Assembly (NCBI GenBank): GCA_024691305.1
Contig: JAILNS010000032.1
Location: 1-64,000 of the forward strand
From: Lachnospiraceae bacterium
GTDB taxonomy: Bacteria > Bacillota > Clostridia > Lachnospirales > Lachnospiraceae
DNA: 64,000 bases
Direction of reading: 5' to 3'
In this document: piece after piece, positions 38,333-48,248 of the stretch
Position numbering within the stretch: the first letter of the stretch is position 1
Layout: the number at the start of each line of letters is the position of its first letter
Position numbers and translations under genes: made by a program
Notes under the pieces: generated by a model
The model's input: only the letters and a program-made list of their open reading frames with translations
Told to the model about the DNA's origin: nothing
Databases searched by the model: none

Positions 38333-38962
38333 ATGTCCAAAGATCGTAACAAACAGCACTTTACGGATATAAGAAGGCTCACCGATAATCCTTTTTTGAA
38401 CCTGTATGAAATGGATGCTCTTGCTTCAAGCGGGGCTCCGTTTCATTATTATTTTGCTAGCAGGAGAAAAGACGAAAATATCCGTATACGCACCGGAAAA
38501 CTCGACCCGGAAGGTGTTTTGGTATATGCGATAGATGAAAACGATCCAAACAGGATACTTATGGTCTATCAGTACCGTTATCCGGTAGACAGAAATATGT
38601 ACGAACTTCCCGCAGGCCTTATAGAAGCGGGAGAAACTCCGGAAGAGGCCGGCGCCAGGGAGATCTTAGAAGAAACCGGAATGATCTTTACGCCGGTACA
38701 TGTGGAAGGTGCCGTACTAACGAGACCTTATATGCTCGCACAGGGTATATCCGATGAAACGGGTGTCAACGTATTCGGTACCGTAAAAGGAGAATTATCC
38801 ACATCATTTCAGGAAGATACCGAATACATAAAGCCTATGTGGGCCGATAAAAAAGAAGTAAAAAGGATCCTTTCAAGTGAAGTCACCTCGATGAGGGCTC
38901 AGCTTTTACTGAGCATGTTCTTACATTCCGATGAAAACGATCCTTTCGCATTTTTGAGATAA
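38333..38962 (+). CDS. NUDIX hydrolase (ADP-ribose pyrophosphatase-like)
   Basis: NUDIX box GLIEAGETPEEAGAREILEETGM. Confidence 0.93.
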   Translation: MSKDRNKQHFTDIRRLTDNPFLNLYEMDALASSGAPFHYYFASRRKDENIRIRTGKLDPEGVLVYAIDENDPNRILMVYQYRYPVDRNMYELPAGLIEAGETPEEAGAREILEETGMIFTPVHVEGAVLTRPYMLAQGISDETGVNVFGTVKGELSTSFQEDTEYIKPMWADKKEVKRILSSEVTSMRAQLLLSMFLHSDENDPFAFLR

Positions 38963-38987
38963 ATACAAAGACAGGCTTGGAGGAAAT

Positions 38988-41297
38988 ATGTTCAGAGAAG
39001 ATTTTGTATGGGGAGTTGCAACCAGCGGATATCAGGTAGAAGGACATACGCCGGATGACGGATCGGGGGTGTGTATGTGGGATGTTTTCTGCGATGAAGG
39101 CAGAGTCCCCCAAAATGCCAATACACGGCTTACCGTGGATGAAATGCACAGATATCCACAGGATTTTGAACTCATGCGTCTCATGGGTGTGAAAAATTAT
39201 CGTTTTTCACTGAACTGGTCGAGGATATTACCGGAAGGAACAGGCAGAGTAAACGAAAAAGGAATACAGTTCTATCGTGAGATGATCTCATGCATGCTGG
39301 ATAACGGTATAACTCCTTATATAACGCTGTATCATTGGGAATTGCCCGAAGCCCTTAACTTACGGGGCGGTTGGATGAACCGGGAGATAGTTGAATGGTT
39401 TGGTGAATATGCGAAAGTAGTTGCCGAGAATCTCTCCGATCTGTGTGACCATTTCATAACTCTCAATGAACCCCAGTGTTCCACCATGCTCGGATATTCT
39501 CTAGGCGAGCATGCACCGGGTCTTAAGGTAAACCGCAAGGAAACCTTTATCGTTGCGCATAATCTTCTGATGGCTCATGGTCAGGCTGTCATAAACTTAA
39601 GAAAGTATTCATGCCGTCCGGTTCAGATCGGGTTTTCACCCACATGCGGTGTTGCGATACCTGCGACCGACACCCCCGAAGATATCGAGGCTGCCCGCGA
39701 GGTATATTTCGGATTTTACGGAAGTGATGAAAGATGGGCTTGGAATGTATCCTGGTTTGTGGATCCCGTTATATTCGGAAGATATCCCGAGGAAGGTCTT
39801 AAAAAATTCAAAGATTATCTTCCAGAGTTTAAGGAAGAGGATATGAAACTTATAAACCAGCCTCTTGATTTCCTTGGACAAAATATTTACAACGGATATC
39901 CCGTGCACCGCGCCGAGGACGGATCCATCGAATTCCCTGAGATGGAGTGGGGATATTCCCACAATGACTGTGACTGGCCGACCAACAGTGAATCTTTGTA
40001 CTGGGGTGCAAAGTTTACGGCGCAGAGGTATCCGATCCCGTTATATATAACCGAAAACGGGATAGCGACCCACGACAGGGTAAGTGCGGACGGAAGGGTA
40101 CATGATGCGGACCGTATAGCCTTTTTGGATGATTATATAGGAGTTCTTCAACAGGTTGCCGATGAAGGAGCAGATATCAGAGGGTATTTCCTGTGGACCT
40201 TCCTTGATAATTTCGAGTGGGCGGAAGGTTATCGTAAGAGATTCGGTACTATATATGTGGACTTTCAAACTCAGCAAAGGATTGCCAAAGATTCGGCATA
40301 TTGGTATAAAGAAGTTATGGAGACAAACGGAGCAAACTTATCTGTAAATTCACATCCTTCGGGATTGATATTCATAAAACCGTCATTTTCGCATACGATC
40401 TGGGGCGGAAGCACCTTACGTGACGAATTCGGATATGACGAACCCGGGGATGATATAGGGGAATGCTGGGGAATATCGGCACATCCTCAGGGAGATGACG
40501 AAGTATTAAACGGTTTCTATGAAGGGATACGTCTCAGTGAACTCTGGGATAAGAAAAAAGAGATATTCGGGAATGCGGAAGGTGACAGGTTCCCTCTTCT
40601 TACAAAGATAATCTCAGCAAAAGAAGACCTGAGCATACAGGTTCATCCCAATGATGAGTATGCCGGAATCCATGAAAACGGATCTTTGGGTAAGATGGAA
40701 TGCTGGTATATCCTGGATGCCGAGCCCGGAAGCAAGCTCGTTGTAGGACATAATGCCAAAACCAAAGAAGAACTGGCTGATATGATTGATAACGGCAGGT
40801 GGAATGATCTGATCCGTCATGTGGATATCAAACCCGGAGATTTTATACAGATAGATCCGGGAACAGTTCATGCGATATGCGGTGGTGTAACACTCCTTGA
40901 AACACAGCAAAGCTCGGATATAACCTACAGACTCTATGATTATGACAGACTTTCAAACGGTAAACCCCGTCCCCTCCATCTGTCACAGTCTAAGGATGTT
41001 ATTATGGTTCCTTCTCCCGAAGCATCCTCCATGGTGGTACATGATGACTCGGATGAAGATATAATTCGCCTCATCAGATGCAGATATTACGAGGTATATC
41101 GCATAAGATGTAACGGTGACTTAAAGGCGGAATTTGACAGACCGTTCATGCTCATGAGTGTAGTCGAAGGCTCGGGAGTAATTGATTCCCATCCCGTCAA
41201 AAAGGGTGATCATTTCATAGTTCCTGCGGGCTATGGCAAGATAGGAATGCTCGGAGATATGAAGATCATCGCATCGTGTCTGCCGGGGGAGGATTGA
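38988..41297 (+). CDS. Fusion protein: GH1 beta-glycosidase (N-terminal ~445 aa) plus type I mannose-6-phosphate isomerase (C-terminal ~320 aa)
   Basis: GH1: DFVWGVATSGYQVEG, ITLNEPQC (acid/base), PLYITENGIA (nucleophile). ManA: FIKPSFSHTIWGGSTLRDEFGYD, GECWGISAHPQGDDEVLNG, SIQVHPNDEYA, GTVHAICGGVTLLETQQSSDITYRLYDYDR. One uninterrupted frame. Confidence 0.95.
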   Translation: MFREDFVWGVATSGYQVEGHTPDDGSGVCMWDVFCDEGRVPQNANTRLTVDEMHRYPQDFELMRLMGVKNYRFSLNWSRILPEGTGRVNEKGIQFYREMISCMLDNGITPYITLYHWELPEALNLRGGWMNREIVEWFGEYAKVVAENLSDLCDHFITLNEPQCSTMLGYSLGEHAPGLKVNRKETFIVAHNLLMAHGQAVINLRKYSCRPVQIGFSPTCGVAIPATDTPEDIEAAREVYFGFYGSDERWAWNVSWFVDPVIFGRYPEEGLKKFKDYLPEFKEEDMKLINQPLDFLGQNIYNGYPVHRAEDGSIEFPEMEWGYSHNDCDWPTNSESLYWGAKFTAQRYPIPLYITENGIATHDRVSADGRVHDADRIAFLDDYIGVLQQVADEGADIRGYFLWTFLDNFEWAEGYRKRFGTIYVDFQTQQRIAKDSAYWYKEVMETNGANLSVNSHPSGLIFIKPSFSHTIWGGSTLRDEFGYDEPGDDIGECWGISAHPQGDDEVLNGFYEGIRLSELWDKKKEIFGNAEGDRFPLLTKIISAKEDLSIQVHPNDEYAGIHENGSLGKMECWYILDAEPGSKLVVGHNAKTKEELADMIDNGRWNDLIRHVDIKPGDFIQIDPGTVHAICGGVTLLETQQSSDITYRLYDYDRLSNGKPRPLHLSQSKDVIMVPSPEASSMVVHDDSDEDIIRLIRCRYYEVYRIRCNGDLKAEFDRPFMLMSVVEGSGVIDSHPVKKGDHFIVPAGYGKIGMLGDMKIIASCLPGED

Positions 41298-41374
41298 CGG
41301 ATCCGGACTGCGGATGATGTATTTTCCGCAACCCATTGAATCTCCCGCGTTGATATTTGCGGAAACCCATACAG

Positions 41375-41403
41375 TTGTATTTATCCCCGTTTTTTAGTAA
41401 AAT
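41375..41403 (+). promoter_or_regulatory. Predicted promoter upstream of manC-like gene
   Basis: TTGTAT (41375-41380), 17-nt spacer, TAAAAT (41398-41403). Confidence 0.5.
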
Positions 41404-41442
41404 TAAGTATCTACGTGTATATGCAAAGTGCAGGGGGATAAT

Positions 41443-42777
41443 ATGAACATAGTTCTGCTTTCCGGTGGCTCGGGCAAGCGCCTGTGGCCACTTTCAAACG
41501 ATATCAGATCCAAGCAGTTCATCAAGATATTTAAGACCCCGGACGGTTCTTATGAGTCCATGGTCCAGAGGATGTACGGAAAGATCAGGATGATCGATCC
41601 TGACGCCGTAGTCACAATAGCTACATCCAAATCACAGGTATCCTCTATACATAATCAGATAGGAACGGATGTCGGTATTTCCGTGGAACCCTGCAGAAGG
41701 GATACTTTTCCGGCCATAGCCCTTGCTTCATCATACCTTCATCATGTACAGGGTGTCGGTGAAGATGAACCGGTCATAGTATGTCCTATCGATCCTTATG
41801 TTGAGGATGATTATTTTAAAACACTGTCTAAGTTAAGCGATCATGTGGCATCGAGCGATGCCAATCTTTCACTTATGGGTATCGAACCCACTTATCCCAG
41901 CGAAAAATACGGATACGTTATCCCTAAGACAAGATCCGAGTTTAGTCCTGTATCGTCTTTTAAAGAAAAACCCGATGAGCAGACCGCAAAAGAATATATA
42001 GAACAGGGTGCACTCTGGAATGCCGGAGTTTTCGGATTTAAGCTCGGGTATATGTTAAGGAAGACCGAGGAGATACTTGGGACTTCCGATTATAAGACTT
42101 TATTTGATACCTATGAAACCCTGACCAAGATCAGTTTTGATTATGCGGTGGGTGAAAAAGAACCGCTGATAGATGTATTAAGGTTTAGTGGTGAGTGGAA
42201 GGACCTTGGAACCTGGAACACCCTGACGGAAGCAATGGATGATACTGTCATTGGACAGGGCATCTTAAATGACAGTTGCGAGAACGTAAATATCTTAAAT
42301 GAACTTGATATGCCTGTTCTTGCTATGGGACTTAAAGATGTTATCATTGCAGCGAGTCCCGAAGGCATTCTGGTATCGGACCTTCATGAGTCGAGTTATA
42401 TCAAACCCTATGTTGATTCGTTAAGCAGTCCCGTAATGTTTGCGGAGAAATCCTGGGGAGAGTTCAGAGTCATCGATGTCGGAGACAGCAGCCTGACGAT
42501 CAGAGTTACATTAAATGCCGGCCATGAAATGAACTATCACTCCCATGAATACAGGGATGAGATATGGAATATCATAAGCGGCGAGGGAGCTGTGCTTATG
42601 AATGGGGAAGTAAAGAAGGTAGGTCCCGGTGATGTTATAAGTATTCCTGCGGGAGCAAAGCATATGATCCGGGCATTTACATCTCTTCGTCTGATGGAAA
42701 TACAGCTTGGAACGGATATCCGTGTGACCGATAAGATCAAATATGATAAGCCAGACGGTTGGGCAGATAATATATAA
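41443..42777 (+). CDS. Mannose-1-phosphate guanylyltransferase / type II phosphomannose isomerase-like (nucleotidyltransferase plus cupin)
   Basis: MNIVLLSGGSGKRLWPLSNDIRSKQF; ALWNAGVFGFK; C-terminal cupin MNYHSHEYRDEIWNIISGEGAVLMNGE. Confidence 0.88.
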   Translation: MNIVLLSGGSGKRLWPLSNDIRSKQFIKIFKTPDGSYESMVQRMYGKIRMIDPDAVVTIATSKSQVSSIHNQIGTDVGISVEPCRRDTFPAIALASSYLHHVQGVGEDEPVIVCPIDPYVEDDYFKTLSKLSDHVASSDANLSLMGIEPTYPSEKYGYVIPKTRSEFSPVSSFKEKPDEQTAKEYIEQGALWNAGVFGFKLGYMLRKTEEILGTSDYKTLFDTYETLTKISFDYAVGEKEPLIDVLRFSGEWKDLGTWNTLTEAMDDTVIGQGILNDSCENVNILNELDMPVLAMGLKDVIIAASPEGILVSDLHESSYIKPYVDSLSSPVMFAEKSWGEFRVIDVGDSSLTIRVTLNAGHEMNYHSHEYRDEIWNIISGEGAVLMNGEVKKVGPGDVISIPAGAKHMIRAFTSLRLMEIQLGTDIRVTDKIKYDKPDGWADNI

Positions 42778-42790
42778 AGGGGTGACGCAT

Positions 42791-44119
42791 ATGAAACTAA
42801 ATTACAAAAGAACATTTTTCATAGGACTCGCATTTTTGTCGATATGCGCTTTTTGGCAGATGTATGACAACATCATACCTCTCATGCTTCAGCAGACATT
42901 TCACTTAAACGAGACCATTACCGGTGCAATAATGGCTCTTGATAATGTTCTTGCGGTATTTTTACTTCCGGTACTCGGAACGATATCCGACAAAGTTGAT
43001 ACACCGATAGGCAAAAGAACGCCGTTTATCATAGTCGGAACCGTTTTGGCTGTAATATTCCTGTACCTGGTAGGACTGGCAAATAAGCATGCATCCCTTG
43101 CTATGTTCATATTGATGCTGTTTTTACTGCTTATATCTATGGGGCTTTACAGGTCACCTGCGGTTGCGCTGATGCCCGACTTAACCCCCAAGCCGCTCAG
43201 GAGCCAGGGGAATGCGGTCATAAACCTGATGGGGGCGATCGGCGGTGTTTATACACTGGTTCTTATCTCGCTGCTTTCCAAGGAAGGCACCGATTATATG
43301 CCGATCATCCTTGGCGTTATAGTGATAATGCTCATAGCCGTGATCGTGCTCATCCTTACAATCCGTGAGAAAAAACTTGCTCCGGAAGTTGCCAAAGAAA
43401 ATGAAGAATGGGAAGCGACACAGGCACTTGAAGCAGCTTCTTCCGATGACGAGGTTTTAAAATCCGCAGTTCAGACGGCAGAAGCAACAGAGCACGGCGG
43501 AGGGCTTCCGAAGGATGTAAAAAAGAGTCTCATATTTATACTTATATCCATAGCATTATGGTATGCAGCATATAATGCTGTTACTACCGCATGGTCAAGA
43601 TATGCGACAATGGTATGGAATATGAAAGACGGTGGATATGCAAGCTGTCTTATGGTCGGTACGGTTGCTGCCTGCTTAAGTTATATTCCGATCGGTATCG
43701 TGGCTTCCAAGATAGGGCGCAAAAAGACGATAATCATAGGTATAGTGATGATGCTCATAAGTTATCTTGCAGCTTGCTTTTATAATAATTTCTCGGCATC
43801 CATAAACTTTTTCTTTGTACTCATAGGAATAGGCTGGGCGGCGATCAATGTAAACTCTCTTCCCATGGTCGTTGAAATGTGTAAGGAATCGGATGTCGGA
43901 AAGTATACAGGCCTTTATTATACTTTTGCAATGTCGGCACAGATAGTGACTCCTATACTTTCGGGAGCGCTTCTTCAGTATGTTTCATACAGGACACTGT
44001 TCCCGTATTCATGCATATTTATGGTAGCGGCATTCATTACCATGAGCATGGTAAAACATGGTGACAATAAGCCCCAGAAGAAAGCCAACAAGCTTGAATA
44101 CATGGACGTTGATGATTAA
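42791..44119 (+). CDS. MFS transporter (sugar-cation/SUC-like)
   Basis: 12-TM pattern, GTISDKVDTPIGKRTPFIIVGT loop 2-3 motif. Confidence 0.9.
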   Translation: MKLNYKRTFFIGLAFLSICAFWQMYDNIIPLMLQQTFHLNETITGAIMALDNVLAVFLLPVLGTISDKVDTPIGKRTPFIIVGTVLAVIFLYLVGLANKHASLAMFILMLFLLLISMGLYRSPAVALMPDLTPKPLRSQGNAVINLMGAIGGVYTLVLISLLSKEGTDYMPIILGVIVIMLIAVIVLILTIREKKLAPEVAKENEEWEATQALEAASSDDEVLKSAVQTAEATEHGGGLPKDVKKSLIFILISIALWYAAYNAVTTAWSRYATMVWNMKDGGYASCLMVGTVAACLSYIPIGIVASKIGRKKTIIIGIVMMLISYLAACFYNNFSASINFFFVLIGIGWAAINVNSLPMVVEMCKESDVGKYTGLYYTFAMSAQIVTPILSGALLQYVSYRTLFPYSCIFMVAAFITMSMVKHGDNKPQKKANKLEYMDVDD

Positions 44120-44166
44120 TATAAGGCTACAACTTACTTAATTGATTTAGGCAGAAAAGAGGACGT

Positions 44167-45696
44167 ATGCAAAGCAGACAGATAGTGATAATAGGAGCCG
44201 GAGTCGTCGGTGCCTCCATAGCCAGAGAACTCTCCAAGAGAGAGGCGGATGTTCTGGTACTTGAGAGAGCAACGGATGTATGCGAAGGAACATCCAAGGC
44301 AAACAGCGGCATAGTCCATTCAGGATATGATGCAAAGCCCGGGACCATGAAGGCAAAATTTAATATCGAGGGCAGCAGGCTTATGCCCGAACTTTCAAAG
44401 GAACTTGATTTTCCTTTTAAAAACAACGGATCTCTGATCTTATGTTTTGATGAAGCTGATAGGAATAAGCTAAATGAGTTGCTTGAAAGAGGAAATAAGA
44501 ACGGTGTCGAAGGGCTAAAGATACTCTCCGGCGATGAAGTAAGGGCGATGGAACCCAATGTTTCCGATTCGGTTGTCGCAGCACTCTATGCTCCCACCGG
44601 CGGTATAGTAGATCCGTTCCTTTTAAATGTGGCCATGGCTGAAAATGCAGCCGTTAACGGGGTTGAATTCTCTTTTGACACCGAGGTTACAAAGGTCGCA
44701 AAGTGTAGTGAAGGCGGTTATGAGATCAAAGCCGTAAGACACCCTTCGATACGAAACGGGCAGGAAGAGGATGCGGACTGCGAAATACATGCAGACATCG
44801 TTATAAATGCCGCAGGTGTATATGCGGATAAATTCCACAATATGGTATCGGAGAGCAAGATACATATAACTCCCAGAAAAGGAGAATACTGTCTGCTTGA
44901 CAAAAAGGTCGGCGGATACGTATCTGCCACACTCTTCCAGCTTCCGACCGCAAAGGGTAAAGGTGTGCTCGTAACACCTACAGTTCACGGAAACCTTATG
45001 GTAGGTCCCACCGCTACGGATGTGGAAGATCACGACATGACGGATACCTCGGCTGAGGGTTTAAATTCGGTTATTTCCACGGGCGGTTTAAGTGTAAAGG
45101 CACTTCCCTCAAGAGGAAATATAATAACTTCATTTGCCGGACTAAGAGCACACGAAGACGGCGGTGACTTCATAATAAAGGAAGTAAACGATGCCCCCGG
45201 GTTCATAGATGCTGCAGGAATAGAATCTCCCGGACTTACGGCTGCTCCGGCCATAGGAAAATATGTGGCTGAGCTTACTGACGGAATTCTTGGTCTTAAG
45301 ATGAAGAGAGACTTTGAATCGGTAAGAAAGGGCATTCCGTGCATATCACTTGCAGATCAGGCCAAAAGAGAAGAACTTATAGCAAAGAACCCTTTGTATG
45401 CAAAGGTAATATGCAGATGCGAACTGGTTACCGAAGGAGAGATCGTCGATGCAATACACGGTCCTATAGGTGCGGTAACTTTGGACGGTGTAAAAAGAAG
45501 AGTCCGTGCGGGCATGGGGCGCTGTCAGGCAGGCTTTTGTACTCCCAAACAGGTCAATATCCTTGCAAGGGAGCTTGGAGTCGATATATCCAGGATAACT
45601 AAAAAGGGAGGGGATTCCGTACTCCTTACGGGATTTCCAAAAGAAGAACCCGGAGCGTGGGTGACTTCACCGAAAGGAGGTGCCGATCATGAATAA
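44167..45696 (+). CDS. FAD-dependent oxidoreductase, anaerobic glycerol-3-phosphate dehydrogenase GlpA-like with BFD-type [2Fe-2S] domain
   Basis: IVIIGAGVVGASIARELSKREADVLVLER; C-terminal CRCELVTEGEI…GMGRCQAGFC. Confidence 0.88.
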   Translation: MQSRQIVIIGAGVVGASIARELSKREADVLVLERATDVCEGTSKANSGIVHSGYDAKPGTMKAKFNIEGSRLMPELSKELDFPFKNNGSLILCFDEADRNKLNELLERGNKNGVEGLKILSGDEVRAMEPNVSDSVVAALYAPTGGIVDPFLLNVAMAENAAVNGVEFSFDTEVTKVAKCSEGGYEIKAVRHPSIRNGQEEDADCEIHADIVINAAGVYADKFHNMVSESKIHITPRKGEYCLLDKKVGGYVSATLFQLPTAKGKGVLVTPTVHGNLMVGPTATDVEDHDMTDTSAEGLNSVISTGGLSVKALPSRGNIITSFAGLRAHEDGGDFIIKEVNDAPGFIDAAGIESPGLTAAPAIGKYVAELTDGILGLKMKRDFESVRKGIPCISLADQAKREELIAKNPLYAKVICRCELVTEGEIVDAIHGPIGAVTLDGVKRRVRAGMGRCQAGFCTPKQVNILARELGVDISRITKKGGDSVLLTGFPKEEPGAWVTSPKGGADHE

Positions 45697-47005
45697 ACAT
45701 GTAAGTATCCTCATAATAGGTGGTGGCCCTGCGGGACTTGCGGCAGGTGTAGCGGCACATAAAGCAGGAGTCCACGATATTCTGATAGTCGAGCGTGACA
45801 TAAGACTCGGCGGGATCTTAAACCAGTGTATACATAACGGTTTCGGACTGCATACGTTCAAGGAAGAACTTACCGGCCCCGAATATGCGGACAGATATAT
45901 AAAGCAGGTGGAAGAACTTAAGGTTCCATACAGACTTGCTACCATAGTTACGGATCTGAAATTGTCCGATGACGGGCATACCAAGATAGTAACGACCATG
46001 GATGAAGAAGGCGGTTTGACCGTATATGAGGCAGACGCAGTGGTTCTTGCCATGGGATGCAGGGAGAGAGCAAGAGGTGCCTTAAATATTCCGGGAGAAA
46101 GACCCGCAGGTATATATACCGCAGGTACGGCTCAGTACTTTGTTAACCTGGAAGGTCGTATGCCCGGACGTGAGGTAGTGATACTTGGATCAGGTGATAT
46201 CGGCCTTATAATGGCAAGACGTATGACTCTTGAAGGCGCAAGTGTTAAGCTTGTTGCGGAGCTTCAGCCTTATTCCGGAGGCCTTAAGAGGAATATCGTA
46301 CAGTGTCTGGATGATTACGGAATACCGTTAATGCTCTCACATACGGTTGTCAAGATACACGGAGAAAAGAGGCTGACCGGTGTTACGATCGCCGAGGTCG
46401 ACGATCATTTAAGCCCTATTCCCGGAACAGAGCAGTATTATGACTGTGATACCCTTCTTTTAAGTTGCGGATTATTACCGGAGAACGAGCTTTCGGGACA
46501 GCTTGGAGTTACACTAAGTCCCGTTACCTCGGGAGCTGTTGTCAATGAAAGCCTGGAGACTTCTATCCCCGGTGTGTTCTCATGCGGTAACGTACTGCAT
46601 GTCCATGATCTGGTTGATTATGTTTCCGAGGAGGCATCTGCTGCAGGTAACCACGCTGCGGAATATATTAAGGAAATATCCGAAGGTGTAAATGTTCCTG
46701 ATTCAGACGACAAAGCAGCCGAAGGCCGGGTTATAGTCGTTACGGACGGCGGAGTCCGCTACAGTGTACCTTCTATACTCCGTCCCGATCATATGGCAGA
46801 TCTTACGACCATAAGATTCAGGGTAGGCGCAGTGTTTAAGGATGTCGATGTGGTGACTTACGCCGATGACAGAGAAGTCATGAGAATACATAAACGAGTA
46901 ATGGCGCCCGGCGAGATGGAACAGACTGTTTTAAGAAAAACAGATCTGCTAAAAGAAGGAACGCCGTCAACCTATCGTATAACGATAGAGAACAAACAGT
47001 CGTAA
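45689..47005 (+). CDS. FAD/NAD(P)-dependent oxidoreductase (partner subunit of GlpA-like protein)
   Basis: ILIIGGGPAGLAAGVAAHKAGV, VVILGSGDIGLIMARRM, GVFSCGNVLHVHDLVDYV; ATG 45689 preceded by AAAGGAGG. Confidence 0.9.
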   Translation: MNKHVSILIIGGGPAGLAAGVAAHKAGVHDILIVERDIRLGGILNQCIHNGFGLHTFKEELTGPEYADRYIKQVEELKVPYRLATIVTDLKLSDDGHTKIVTTMDEEGGLTVYEADAVVLAMGCRERARGALNIPGERPAGIYTAGTAQYFVNLEGRMPGREVVILGSGDIGLIMARRMTLEGASVKLVAELQPYSGGLKRNIVQCLDDYGIPLMLSHTVVKIHGEKRLTGVTIAEVDDHLSPIPGTEQYYDCDTLLLSCGLLPENELSGQLGVTLSPVTSGAVVNESLETSIPGVFSCGNVLHVHDLVDYVSEEASAAGNHAAEYIKEISEGVNVPDSDDKAAEGRVIVVTDGGVRYSVPSILRPDHMADLTTIRFRVGAVFKDVDVVTYADDREVMRIHKRVMAPGEMEQTVLRKTDLLKEGTPSTYRITIENKQS

Positions 47006-47017
47006 CGGGGGATAATA

Positions 47018-47386
47018 ATGGAACATAAGGAACTTATATGTATTAACTGCCCGATGGGCTGTATGTTAAGCGTCGATATAGACGATAACGGAGAAATGAA
47101 GGTTTCGGGCAATAACTGTCCAAGAGGAGATGTATATGCCCGCAAGGAACTGACGAATCCTACCAGGATCGTTACTTCCATAGTGAATGTCACAGAAGGG
47201 GAACTGCCCGTGGTGTCCGTAAAGACCAAAGAGGATATCCCCAAGGACAAGATAGATGAAGTTATAGCGGCGCTTAAAGGTGTAACGGTCGAGGCACCTG
47301 TCCTTATCGGTGAAGTGGTGCTTGATGATGTTGCAGGTACCGGAGTTGATGTTATTGCCACAAAGAATGTCAATCGTAAGCATTGA
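47018..47386 (+). CDS. DUF1667 family protein (Cys-rich, follows GlpA/GlpB-like genes)
   Basis: LICINCPMGCMLSVDI…GNNCPRGDVYARKELTNPTRIVTSIV. Confidence 0.88.
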   Translation: MEHKELICINCPMGCMLSVDIDDNGEMKVSGNNCPRGDVYARKELTNPTRIVTSIVNVTEGELPVVSVKTKEDIPKDKIDEVIAALKGVTVEAPVLIGEVVLDDVAGTGVDVIATKNVNRKH

Positions 47387-47426
47387 CCGGTTCATATTTT
47401 AATGTACCTGTTCAGAAGATTATAGT

Positions 47427-48221
47427 ATGAAGATTTCTGTCATAGTCGTAACGCTTAATGCGGGAGACGAACTTAAGGCTACGGTAAAAAGCATAGTTAC
47501 CCAGACTTACAGGGATTTAGAGATCATAGTCAAGGATGGCAGATCCTCCGACGGGTCGCTTAAGAAACTGCCCGACGATGAGAGGATACGCGTCGTATCA
47601 AGGCCGGATAAAGGGATTTATGATGCCATGAATCAGGCTCTTGAAGAAGTGAGCGGAGACTATGTACTCTTTTTAAATTGCGGTGATTATCTCTATGATG
47701 AGCATGCGATAGAGACCGCGGTATCATATATAGACGGACCGGGTCTGCTTGTATACGGTGATATCTTCGACAGGTCTTCCGGAGCGCGGGTTGCATCAAA
47801 TCCGGTAATAGATGAGTTTGCTCTGTACAGAAACGTACCATGCCATCAGGCCTGCATATATGACAGGAATATGCTTCTTATGCATCCTTTTAAGACCGAA
47901 TATAAGGTGAGAGCAGATTATGAGCAGTTTTTGTGGTGTTATTATATAGCCAAGGCAAAGTTCGTATACACAGGCAGCATATTGAGTTCATATATGGGCG
48001 GCGGGTTTTCCGAGCAAAAAGAAAACCGTAAGATATCGGCAGCGGAGCATACGGATATAGCCGAGAATTATATGCCCCATAAGCAGATAGTCAAATACAG
48101 GCGCAGGATGATAATGACCATGGCGCCGCTTCGCAGAGTCATTGCGGGAAATCCCGTAACGGGCGGAATATATAACAGGATAAAGTCCGCCATATACAAA
48201 AAGAAACTATCAGACAGTTAA
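47427..48221 (+). CDS. Glycosyltransferase family 2
   Basis: MKISVIVVTLNAGDELKATVKSIVTQTYRDLEIIVKDGRSSDGS. Confidence 0.92.
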   Translation: MKISVIVVTLNAGDELKATVKSIVTQTYRDLEIIVKDGRSSDGSLKKLPDDERIRVVSRPDKGIYDAMNQALEEVSGDYVLFLNCGDYLYDEHAIETAVSYIDGPGLLVYGDIFDRSSGARVASNPVIDEFALYRNVPCHQACIYDRNMLLMHPFKTEYKVRADYEQFLWCYYIAKAKFVYTGSILSSYMGGGFSEQKENRKISAAEHTDIAENYMPHKQIVKYRRRMIMTMAPLRRVIAGNPVTGGIYNRIKSAIYKKKLSDS

Positions 48222-48248
48222 GGTAACAGGTAAAAAAGGACAGTATAA

